14,498 bases of DNA, taken from contig CAZZZA010000073.1 in NCBI GenBank assembly GCA_964658455.1, positions 1-14,498 of the forward strand, in the 5' to 3' direction. This DNA comes from Lichenicola sp964658455 (GTDB taxonomy: Bacteria > Pseudomonadota > Alphaproteobacteria > Acetobacterales > Acetobacteraceae). Below the pieces are notes generated by a model. It ran no database searches. It was not told the DNA's origin and was given only the letters and a program-made list of their open reading frames with translations. A program made the position numbers and the translations under genes. Positions within the stretch are counted from its first letter, which is position 1, and each line of letters begins with the position of its first letter. This document shows positions 7,069 to 13,511 of the stretch, piece by piece.

Positions 7069-8040
7069 TCAAGGCTGCCAGAGGGCGACCGCACCGTCAA
7101 GCACAAGTCCTTGCTCTGCAACGATTTTTGACGAGATCGCGGCGGGCAGCACGCCTTGCATCGCCGCCGCGGCCAGGCCCCGCACCAGACCGGTGACCCG
7201 GCCCTGCAGCCAGCCGCGCCGCGGCTTGTCGTCGAGACCGTCGACCGGCATCGCCCGGTCGATGCCGCGCTTGTCGGCCAGCCAACGGCGCGCCTCGCGT
7301 TCGCCGCCGATCTGATCCACCAGCCCGAGCGCGAGCGCCTGCCGGCCGGTATAGGGCCTGCCATCGGCCAGCGCCCTGACCCGCGCCGGGTCCATGTGCC
7401 GCCCGTCCGCCACCATGGCCACGAACTGCTCGAACAGATCGCCCACCACGCCCTGCAGCATCGCCCGGCCCTCTGGCGAGAGCGGCTTGACCACGCTCGG
7501 CTGGCCCTTCAGCGGACCGGACACCAGCTCGTCGACGCTGACGCCGACCTTGTCGAGCAGGCCGGAGACGTCCGGGCTCTGCAGGATCACGCCGATCGAC
7601 CCGGTGAGGGTCGCGTTGGAGGCGAAGATGCGCGCCGCCGGCACCGCGATCATGTAGCCGGCGGAGGCGGCCAGCCCGCCCATCGTCACCACCACCGGCT
7701 TCCTGGCGGCGAAGCGGGCGATCGCGTCGTGCAGCGCCTCGCCACCGGAGACCGAGCCGCCCGGGCTGTCGATCGCCAGGATCAGGCCCCTGACCGCCGG
7801 ATCGTCGGCCGCCTTGTCGATCGCGTCGAGCCGGTCGCGATTCTCGGTGATCACGCCGTCGATCCGCAGCCGGTCGAGATGCGGGCCCGTGGCGAAGCCG
7901 GTGCGATGGCCGCCGGTCCTGACCGTCGCCAGCAGGGCCAGCATCAGGGCGGCGATCGACAGCACGCGCCAGATCAGCAGCCGGCGTCGCAACCGCAGAC
8001 GATCGATCACCAGATCACTCTCGAGGCTCATCACGAACAT
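7069..8040 (-). CDS. sppA: Signal peptide peptidase SppA (short form)
   Basis: A 323-residue inner-membrane serine protease that degrades cleaved signal peptides. A single N-terminal membrane anchor (about 22-40) is followed by one ClpP-like S49 domain, so this is the short, single-domain form. The catalytic dyad is visible as Ser126 in GGLAASAGYMIA and Lys178 in SGPLKGQPS; DSPGGSVSGG at 91-100 is the conserved oxyanion-side loop and TGSIGVI near 146 the following strand. ATG codons at 8040 and 8031 are both possible; GGTGG directly precedes the first and lies nine bases before the second. ihfB follows after 19 bases. The 100 bases between mucR and sppA hold a repeated GC-rich motif described separately. 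Confidence 0.95.
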   Translation of the reverse strand: MFVMSLESDLVIDRLRLRRRLLIWRVLSIAALMLALLATVRTGGHRTGFATGPHLDRLRIDGVITENRDRLDAIDKAADDPAVRGLILAIDSPGGSVSGGEALHDAIARFAARKPVVVTMGGLAASAGYMIAVPAARIFASNATLTGSIGVILQSPDVSGLLDKVGVSVDELVSGPLKGQPSVVKPLSPEGRAMLQGVVGDLFEQFVAMVADGRHMDPARVRALADGRPYTGRQALALGLVDQIGGEREARRWLADKRGIDRAMPVDGLDDKPRRGWLQGRVTGLVRGLAAAAMQGVLPAAISSKIVAEQGLVLDGAVALWQP

Positions 8041-8097
8041 CCACCAGATCGGGCCCGGATGGCCTGGCGCAGCCTATGGCGGAACCGGCCGGCGGAC

Positions 8098-8165
8098 AAC
8101 GCCGGCCCGGCGATGCCCAGAAACGCCGGCCCGGCGATGTTCAGACCTTGCGGCGCCGGCCCGGC
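8098..8165 (-). repeat. Short direct repeat with GCCGG-C-CCGGC core, three copies
   Basis: Two exact 18-base copies (AACGCCGGCCCGGCGATG) lie at 8098-8115 and 8122-8139, a 24-base period. A third copy of the 12-base core CGCCGGCCCGGC is at 8154-8165, inside the last codons of mucR. Each core is an interrupted palindrome; neighbouring copies could pair with one another in RNA. The position, straddling the mucR stop and running towards sppA, would suit a processing or attenuation signal, but chance similarity in very GC-rich DNA is possible for the third copy. No T-tract follows, so this is not a standard terminator. Confidence 0.6.
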
Positions 8166-8605
8166 TTGGCCTGGGTGGTCTCGCCAGGCGTCTCCGCCGG
8201 CGTCCTGCCGCCATCCTTGCGGCCGAGCCCGATCTGACGCGCCAGCGCCGAGCGGCGCTCGGCATAGTTCGGCGCCACCATCGGGTAGTCCTGCGGCAGG
8301 CCCCAGCGCTCGCGATACTGGTCGGGAGTCATGCTGTAGGCGCTCTGCAGATGCCGCTTCAGCATCTTCAGCTTCTTACCGTCCTCCAGGCAGACGATGT
8401 AGTCAGGAAACACCGACCGCTTGACCGGCACCGCCGGCTGCAGCTTCTCCGGCTCCGGCGCCGCCACGCCGACGCCTGCCAGCGCCTGGTGCACCTGACG
8501 GATCAACGCGGTGAGGCCGTCGGCCGGCACGGTGTTGTTCGATACATGGGCCGACACGATTTGTGCTGTCAGCGCCAGTATTGCCTGAGTGTCTTCATCT
8601 GCCAT
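8141..8605 (-). CDS. mucR: MucR/Ros family transcriptional regulator
   Basis: A 154-residue alphaproteobacterial regulator of the Ros/MucR type, which binds AT-rich sites with T-A steps and commonly controls exopolysaccharide, motility and cell-cycle genes and represses itself. The N-terminal half (1-60) suits the oligomerisation region. The DNA-binding domain is at about 64-127: FPDYIVCLEDGKKLKMLKRH, then MTPDQYRERWGLPQDYPMVAPNYA, which is diagnostic. The zinc ligands of Ros (Cys, Cys, His, His with 2-9-4 spacing) are here Cys72, Asp75, His85 and Tyr90, so two of four are replaced. The start at 8605 has GGAA six bases upstream; 8617 lacks one. The region just upstream (8617-8680) is unusually AT-rich for this window, in line with self-binding. 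The gene is divergent from nrdA. Confidence 0.92.
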   Translation of the reverse strand: MADEDTQAILALTAQIVSAHVSNNTVPADGLTALIRQVHQALAGVGVAAPEPEKLQPAVPVKRSVFPDYIVCLEDGKKLKMLKRHLQSAYSMTPDQYRERWGLPQDYPMVAPNYAERRSALARQIGLGRKDGGRTPAETPGETTQAKPGRRRKV

Positions 8606-8927
8606 TGTCAGTTCCATACTGTCGTGTTTGTGGTGTCCTACAACAAAAACGCCTGGAGATAAAACAGCCGGCAGGATCGGCAATGCCATGCGTCCGCCGG
8701 TTGCATCCAGGCTGGCCGGCAACGGTCTGGCCCGACTCCGGGGCCACCCTGGCGGGAGCCGATTCGCGCCGCGAGGGGCGCTGCGAACCCGGCGGAACGC
8801 GGGGCATTCGTCACGATCCGACGCGCTGTGGATCACGGGCATGGACGGGTCTAGGGATTTGAACGGCAAGCGGTTCCGGGACGCCCTATCCTGTGGCACG
8901 AAATCCAGCCCGGACATAAATGTGGGG

Positions 8928-8956
8928 TTAACGCTGGCAATCCGACCCAATATGTA
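8928..8956 (+). promoter_or_regulatory. Possible sigma-70 promoter of nrdA
   Basis: TTAACG (8928-8933) and TATGTA (8951-8956) are separated by exactly 17 bases. The -35 matches four of six consensus bases, the -10 three. It lies in the AT-richest part of the gap and its -10 is inside the NrdR box, which is how NrdR normally represses. Transcription would start near 8963. Confidence 0.35.
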
Positions 8957-8960
8957 GCGT
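8945..8960. promoter_or_regulatory. NrdR box upstream of nrdA
   Basis: ACCCAATATGTAGCGT matches the NrdR box consensus (acaCwAtATaTwGtgt) at 13 of 16 positions. NrdR is the ATP/dATP-sensing zinc-ribbon repressor of ribonucleotide reductase genes in most bacteria. Boxes usually come in pairs about three helical turns apart; the expected partner position (8914-8929) holds only a weak match (7 of 16, starting ACA), so only one good box is visible. Confidence 0.6.
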
Positions 8961-9088
8961 AGTGTCGTCAGCGCGGGGCGAGCCGGACACGGCATGCGAC
9001 CGGCCGCCGCCCGGCCGGGCGGCGGCCTGGTCACGAACCGGGCGCCAGACTGCCGGGGGACCGGCACGACCCATCCAGGAGAGACCGC

Positions 9089-11017
9089 ATGACGCTTCAC
9101 GAGACCCGGGACCATGTGGCCGATGCCGGCGAGAGCGCCGTCCGTCATGAGATGGGCGGCCAGGAACTCGATGGTCAGGGCACGCTGGTCGACGCGGTGC
9201 AGATGGAAGGCCGGCATCAGGTCCGGGTGGATCGCTCGCGCGACGCCCTGCTGACCGATTTCGGCAAGGCCACGCTCGACAACCGCTACCTGCTGCCCGG
9301 CGAGAGCTACCAGGACCTGTTCGCCCGCGTCGCCAGCTATTACGGCGACGACACCGCGCATGCGCAGCGGCTCTACGACTACATCTCCAGGCACTGGTTC
9401 ATGCCGGCGACCCCGGTGCTGTCGAACGGCGGCACCACCCGCGGCCTGCCGATCAGCTGCTTCCTGAACGAGGCCTCGGACAGCCTCGACGGCATCGTCG
9501 GGCTCTGGAACGAGAATGTCTGGCTGGCGTCGAAGGGCGGCGGGATCGGCTCGTACTGGGGCAACCTGCGCTCGATCGGCGAGAATGTCGGCCGCAACGG
9601 CAAGACCTCCGGCGTGATCCCGTTCATCCGGGTGATGGACAGCCTGACGCTGGCGATCAGCCAGGGCTCGCTGCGGCGCGGCTCGGCCGCGGTCTACCTG
9701 CCGATCTGGCATCCCGAGGTCGAGGAGTTCATCGAGATCCGCCGTCCGACCGGCGGCGACCCGAACCGCAAGGCGCTCAACCTGCACCATGGCATCCTGG
9801 TGTCCGATGCCTTCATGCGCGCGGTCGAGGCCGACGAGGAATGGGCGCTGGTCAGCCCCAAGGACGGCGCGCACATCCGCAAGGTCTCGGCGCGCGGCCT
9901 GTGGATCCGTCTGCTGACCGCCCGCATGGAGCAGGGCGAGCCGTACATCATCTATTCCGACCACGTGAACAACGCGCGGCCTGAGCACCACAAGCTGGCC
10001 GGCCTCGAGGTCAAGACCTCCAACCTGTGCGCCGAGATCACCCTGCCGACCGGCATCGACCAGTATGGTCGCCAGCGCACCGCGGTCTGCTGCTTGTCCT
10101 CGCTCAACCTCGAGACCTGGTTCGAGTGGAAGGACCATCCGCTGTTCATCGAGGACGTGATGCGCTTCCTCGACAACGTGCTCCAGGACTTCATCGATCG
10201 CGCCCCCGAGGAGATGGAGAAGGCGAAATACGCCGCCATGCGCGAACGCTCGGTCGGGCTCGGCGTGATGGGCTACCATTCGTTCCTGCAGTCGCAGAAC
10301 GTGCCGTTCGAGAGCGTGATCGCCAAGGTCTGGAACCGTCGCATGTTCCAGCACATCCGCGCCCAGGCCGATGCCGCCTCCAGATTGCTGGCCGAGGAGA
10401 AGGGCGCGTGCCCGGACGCCGCCGACTACGGCATCATGGAGCGCTTCTCGCACAAGATGGCGATCGCGCCGACCGCCTCGATCTCGATCATCACCGGCGC
10501 CACCAGCCCCGGCATCGAGCCGATCGCCGCCAACGTGTTCCTGCAGAAGACGCTGTCGGGCAGCTTCACCGTGCGCAACCGGCACCTGCAGAAACTGCTG
10601 GCGCAGAAAGGCCAGGATACCGACGAGGTCTGGTCCTCGATCACGCTCACCAAGGGCAGCGTGCAGCATCTCGATTTCCTCACCCAGCAGGAGAAGGACG
10701 TCTACAAGACCGCGTTCGAACTCGATCAGCGCTGGGTGGTCGAGCACGCCGCCGACCGTACGCCGTTCATCTGCCAGAGCCAGTCGATCAACCTGTTCCT
10801 GCCCGCCGACATCCACAAGCGCGACCTGCATCAGATCCACCTGCTGGCCTGGAAGCGCGGCCTGAAGAGCCTGTACTATTGCCGCAGCCTGTCGATCCAG
10901 CGCGCCGACACGGTGAGCGACATGCTGAACAAGCCGGGCGCGATCGAGAGCGAAACCAGGATGCCCCCGGTGGCCAAGAGCACCACCGACTACGAGGAAT
11001 GCCTCGCGTGCCAGTGA
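9089..11017 (+). CDS. nrdA: Ribonucleoside-diphosphate reductase, class I alpha subunit
   Basis: A 642-residue catalytic subunit that reduces ribonucleotides to deoxyribonucleotides and needs a NrdB radical partner. Class I is shown by Tyr597-Tyr598 in SLYYCRS (radical transfer pair), the active-site N-x-C-x-E in SNLCAEITLP (Asn312, Cys314, Glu316), the redox cysteines near 124 (PISCFL) and 334-335 (AVCCLSSLN), and the C-terminal Cys638/Cys641 (CLACQ) that accept electrons from thioredoxin or glutaredoxin. The N-terminal ATP cone of E. coli NrdA is missing: conserved sequence begins at about residue 46 (VRVDRSRDALLTDFG) after a poorly conserved 45-residue extension. Thus overall activity control may be absent or lie in the partner. 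The start is fixed by AGGAG seven bases upstream. nrdB is not adjacent. trxB in this window could serve its electron supply. Confidence 0.96.
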   Translation: MTLHETRDHVADAGESAVRHEMGGQELDGQGTLVDAVQMEGRHQVRVDRSRDALLTDFGKATLDNRYLLPGESYQDLFARVASYYGDDTAHAQRLYDYISRHWFMPATPVLSNGGTTRGLPISCFLNEASDSLDGIVGLWNENVWLASKGGGIGSYWGNLRSIGENVGRNGKTSGVIPFIRVMDSLTLAISQGSLRRGSAAVYLPIWHPEVEEFIEIRRPTGGDPNRKALNLHHGILVSDAFMRAVEADEEWALVSPKDGAHIRKVSARGLWIRLLTARMEQGEPYIIYSDHVNNARPEHHKLAGLEVKTSNLCAEITLPTGIDQYGRQRTAVCCLSSLNLETWFEWKDHPLFIEDVMRFLDNVLQDFIDRAPEEMEKAKYAAMRERSVGLGVMGYHSFLQSQNVPFESVIAKVWNRRMFQHIRAQADAASRLLAEEKGACPDAADYGIMERFSHKMAIAPTASISIITGATSPGIEPIAANVFLQKTLSGSFTVRNRHLQKLLAQKGQDTDEVWSSITLTKGSVQHLDFLTQQEKDVYKTAFELDQRWVVEHAADRTPFICQSQSINLFLPADIHKRDLHQIHLLAWKRGLKSLYYCRSLSIQRADTVSDMLNKPGAIESETRMPPVAKSTTDYEECLACQ

Positions 11018-11051
11018 CGGCGTCGGTCGCCGCCGAGTTCGGGAGATCGTG

Positions 11052-11465
11052 ATGCTGCGCTACTGCCTGATCTATGTCGCGACCCTGCTGATCCTTCTCG
11101 GACTGGACGCGCTGTTCCTGGCCAAGATCGCCGGGCCCATGTTCCGCCAGGCGCTGGGCGACACCATGCTCGAGCAGTTCCGGGCGGCGCCGGCGTTGCT
11201 GTTCTACGCCCTGTTCCCGGTCGGCCTGATGCTGTTCGTGTCGCTGCCGGCGGCTCCCGGTTCCTGGCCGCGCGTCGCGCTCTATGGCGCGCTGTTCGGC
11301 TTCTTCACCTACGGCACCTACGAGTTCACCAACTACGCGACCCTGCGTCCCTGGACCCTGCGGCTGCTGCTGACCGACCTCACCTGGGGCGCCATCGTCA
11401 GCGCCGTGTCCGCCGCCGGCGGCCTGTATATCGGCGACGCCGTGTCGCGTTTCTTCACGCGCTGA
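11052..11465 (+). CDS. DUF2177 family small membrane protein
   Basis: A 137-residue protein with four hydrophobic segments (about 3-22, 45-64, 73-92, 105-130). It matches what I know of DUF2177: LGLDALFLA in helix 1, the loop YGTYEFTNYATLRPW and TDLTWG at the start of the last helix. The biochemical function is unknown. The ATG at 11052 is preferred over the GTG at 11049 because GGGAG lies six bases before the ATG. It follows nrdA by 34 bases on the same strand and may be read through from it, but in other bacteria this family tends to sit with cyclopropane-synthase-like lipid genes, and here its 3' end overlaps the convergent methyltransferase gene by 11 bases. I therefore associate it tentatively with the lipid cluster to its right. 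Confidence 0.85.
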   Translation: MLRYCLIYVATLLILLGLDALFLAKIAGPMFRQALGDTMLEQFRAAPALLFYALFPVGLMLFVSLPAAPGSWPRVALYGALFGFFTYGTYEFTNYATLRPWTLRLLLTDLTWGAIVSAVSAAGGLYIGDAVSRFFTR

Positions 11466-12501
11466 TCCCGGCCTGCCGGCTCGGCGAGAGCCGGTAGTGG
11501 CTCACGCCCCATGCGGTGCCGTCCGCATGGCCGAACAGACCCTCGGTCGCCAGCAGGAACAGCCGCCACCGTCGATGCCATAGCCGGGTCTCGCGCCCAT
11601 AGACCGGGCGCAGGATCGCATCGACGCCGGCCGGATCGGCATCGAGCAGCGCCAGCCAGTCGCGCGCGGTGCGGGCGTAATGCTCGCCGCTCCAGAACCA
11701 GTCCTGATCGAGCGTGAACAGGTCGGCGAACTGGCTGATCAGCCCGTGGCTCGGCATGATGCCGCCGGTGAAGAAATGCTGCGCGATCCAGTCGGTGCGG
11801 TCGGTCGGATCGAACCGGTACGGGGTGCTGCGGTGCGTGAACACGTGCAGGAACAGGTGGCCGTCGGCACGCAGCCAGGACCGGGCGCTGGTGAGCAGCG
11901 GGCGCCAGTTCGCCATGTGCTCGAACATCTCCACCGACACGATGCGGTCGAACTGCTTGTCGGTGTCGAAATCGTTCATGTCGGCGGTGATCACGGTCAG
12001 GTTCGACAGACCGCGCGACGCCGCCTGCGCCTCGATGTAGCGCCGCTGCGGGGCCGAATTCGACACCGAAACGATTCGCGAGCCGGGAAAATGCGACGCC
12101 ATCCACAGGCTCAGCGATCCCCAGCCGCAGCCGAGTTCCAGCACCGCCTGCCCGTCGGCCAGGCGGGCGTTGGCGGCGGTGCGTTGCAGCGCCGCTTCCT
12201 CCGCCTCGGCAAGGCTCGATCCTGGCGCGTCATAGTAGCAGCATGAATATTTGCGCTGCGGGCCCAGGATCTTGCCGAAGAAATCCGGGGGCAGCTCGTA
12301 ATGCTGCCGGTTGGCCAGATCGGTGTGCAGCGCGATCGGGAACGCGTCCATGGCGTCGGCGAATCGTGCCGTCGCGTCCGGCGCCGAGGAGGCTAGCCGG
12401 CGCCGCGTCCGCGACACCAGGGAGGCAATCGCGGCCCGTGAGATGCGATCGGGCAACGGCGCGCGCTCGAAGGCGGCGATGGCGGCGGCGGCAAGGCTCA
12501 T
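11455..12501 (-). CDS. Cyclopropane-fatty-acyl-phospholipid synthase-like SAM methyltransferase (UfaA1/CfaS-like)
   Basis: A 348-residue SAM-dependent enzyme of the CFA synthase family, which acts on unsaturated acyl chains of membrane phospholipids. Visible motifs are YSCCYY (88-ish), the SAM-binding VLELGCGWGSLSLWMA at about 120-135, VEMFEHM at 190-196, FFTGGIMPSH at 243-252 and SGEHYARTARDWL at 271-283. It is shorter than E. coli Cfa (382). Given its DUF1295 and FAD-oxidoreductase neighbours it resembles the UfaA1-type methyltransferases that make methyl-branched (or, in Rhodobacter, furan) fatty acids rather than cyclopropane rings; this is inference. It starts seven bases after the DUF1295 stop with no obvious Shine-Dalgarno sequence, so translation is likely coupled. 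Its 3' end overlaps the convergent DUF2177 gene by 11 bases. Confidence 0.9.
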   Translation of the reverse strand: MSLAAAAIAAFERAPLPDRISRAAIASLVSRTRRRLASSAPDATARFADAMDAFPIALHTDLANRQHYELPPDFFGKILGPQRKYSCCYYDAPGSSLAEAEEAALQRTAANARLADGQAVLELGCGWGSLSLWMASHFPGSRIVSVSNSAPQRRYIEAQAASRGLSNLTVITADMNDFDTDKQFDRIVSVEMFEHMANWRPLLTSARSWLRADGHLFLHVFTHRSTPYRFDPTDRTDWIAQHFFTGGIMPSHGLISQFADLFTLDQDWFWSGEHYARTARDWLALLDADPAGVDAILRPVYGRETRLWHRRWRLFLLATEGLFGHADGTAWGVSHYRLSPSRQAGISA

Positions 12502-12508
12502 GATCGGA

Positions 12509-13330
12509 TCAGCGTCCAGCGGGAGGGGAGATCACCGGCGTCGGAAAACCGGGCAGGAAGGCCGCGACCCGCGTCTGATACTCGCGATACGCGTCGCCGC
12601 GCGTCGCCAGCATCTCGCGCTCCAGCGGCGGGATGCCCGAGACATAGATCAGCAGCCAGTACATCGTCGCCGGCGCGCCGACGCAGAGCAGGTTGATCGC
12701 GATCCACCAGCCATGCGCGTTGCCGAGCGCGATGATCGGCAGGCTGCACCAGACCAGCAGCTCGCCGACATAGTTCGGATGCCGCGAGATCGACCACAGG
12801 CCGCGATCGCACACTTTCGAGTCGGTGCTCTTGTCGGCGCGAAAGCGCTTCATCTGCGCGTCGGCGGTGGCCTCGATCAGGATCGCGGTCACGAACAGCG
12901 CCAGGCCGAGCCCGTCCGCGATCGAGACGAACGGCGTCGTGGTGTGCGCCGCCAGCAGCACCGCCCCGCTTAGCACCGCCGAGATCGGCGCCTGGACCAT
13001 GATGAACAGGACCATCCGGCGCTGGAAATCGCTGCCCCACTCCTTGCGGAACCGGGCATAGCGCACGTCCTCGCGCCCGAGTCCAGCGACGCGTCGCGCC
13101 ACGTAGCTGCCCAGACGCAGCGACCAGAACCCCAGCATCGCCGCCAGCATGATCTTGCGCGGCCAGATCCCGCCGGGTGCGGCCAGCGCGCAGGTGACGC
13201 CGCCGGCGCCGGTGCCGAAGGTCCAGAACACGTCCACCCAGCCGACATTGCCGACCCGGCGCTGCACCCAGTACGCCACCCCCATCACCACGGTCAGAAC
13301 GACGAGCACCACCAGCCACAACCCGATCAC
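12509..13330 (-). CDS. DUF1295 family membrane protein (steroid 5-alpha-reductase / isoprenylcysteine methyltransferase fold)
   Basis: A 273-residue membrane protein with about six hydrophobic segments (roughly 1-20, 33-50, 60-76, 107-128, 135-153, 195-230). The diagnostic C-terminal part is present: GLWSISRHPNYVGELLVW at about 177-194 and SGIPPLEREMLATRGDAYRE at about 231-250. The family has a steroid-5-alpha-reductase-like fold; in lipid clusters it may reduce a double bond or methylene group, though the reaction here is unproven. I choose the GTG at 13330 because GGAAAGG lies six bases upstream and the first membrane helix begins at once; the frame stays open to 13621, but the extra 97 residues look like non-coding sequence and cover the divergent promoters. 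First gene of a two-gene unit with the methyltransferase; equivalent to the DUF1295 gene next to ufaA1 in mycobacteria. Confidence 0.9.
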   Translation of the reverse strand: MIGLWLVVLVVLTVVMGVAYWVQRRVGNVGWVDVFWTFGTGAGGVTCALAAPGGIWPRKIMLAAMLGFWSLRLGSYVARRVAGLGREDVRYARFRKEWGSDFQRRMVLFIMVQAPISAVLSGAVLLAAHTTTPFVSIADGLGLALFVTAILIEATADAQMKRFRADKSTDSKVCDRGLWSISRHPNYVGELLVWCSLPIIALGNAHGWWIAINLLCVGAPATMYWLLIYVSGIPPLEREMLATRGDAYREYQTRVAAFLPGFPTPVISPPAGR

Positions 13331-13336
13331 GATTGA

Positions 13337-13343
13337 CCTTTCC
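13337..13343 (-). promoter_or_regulatory. Shine-Dalgarno sequence deciding the DUF1295 start
   Basis: GGAAAGG on the minus strand lies six bases before the GTG at 13330. This supports a GTG start and argues against the long upstream extension of the same frame. Confidence 0.65.
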
Positions 13344-13377
13344 GACGGCGCCCCGCTGAATGCGGCACGTGAACGAG

Positions 13378-13405
13378 GCAACGCAGCCGGGGCCGAAACG
13401 GATGC
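13378..13405 (-). promoter_or_regulatory. Probable ECF sigma promoter of the DUF1295-methyltransferase unit
   Basis: On the minus strand GCATCC (13405-13400), a 16-base spacer and CGTTGC (13383-13378) form an ECF-type promoter-like element. The following G extends the -35 to GCATCCG. Transcription would begin near 13371, giving a leader of about 40 bases before the GTG. Its main support is that the same -35 and spacing recur on the other strand for the divergent gene. Confidence 0.5.
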
Positions 13406-13430
13406 ACCGCGCGGCATGGTGGCGCACCCG

Positions 13431-13458
13431 GCATCCGGTTGGCGGTCCCGGCCGTAAT
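13431..13458 (+). promoter_or_regulatory. Probable ECF sigma promoter of the FAD oxidoreductase gene
   Basis: GCATCC (13431-13436), a 16-base spacer and CGTAAT (13453-13458). It shares the heptamer GCATCCG, the spacer length and the CGT at -10 with the divergent element. Transcription would begin near 13465, about 47 bases before the ATG. No good sigma-70 promoter is visible in the same region. Confidence 0.5.
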
Positions 13459-13511
13459 GACCGGCAACCAGCGGCGTGGAACAGAGCGATGCGTTGTCCT
13501 CGGCAGGCGGG

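Larger units (their letters stand above)
8606..9088. other. Long divergent intergenic region between mucR and nrdA
   Basis: This 483-base gap holds no gene I can support; the open frames across it are short, overlap on both strands and show no family features. The left end (8617-8680) is locally AT-rich (for instance CAACAAAAAC and GATAAAACA) and probably carries the mucR promoter and self-binding sites. The centre (about 8690-8850) is plain GC-rich sequence. The right end (8914-8960) is again AT-richer, with the palindrome-like ACATAAATGT at 8914-8923 and the NrdR box and promoter of nrdA. The predicted nrdA leader is about 125 bases; I see no cobalamin riboswitch, which would be unexpected for a class I enzyme anyway. 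Confidence 0.6.

Noticed and set aside
8840..8875. tRNA T-arm-like sequence on the minus strand (TTCAAAT followed some bases on by CCA)
   Set aside because: The flanking bases do not pair as a T-stem, the acceptor spacing is off, and no D-arm or anticodon arm can be found.
8606..10840. Long minus-strand frame upstream of mucR, antisense to nrdA
   Set aside because: It is a shadow of the strongly conserved nrdA and of the intergenic region; only the last 154 codons (mucR) have family features.
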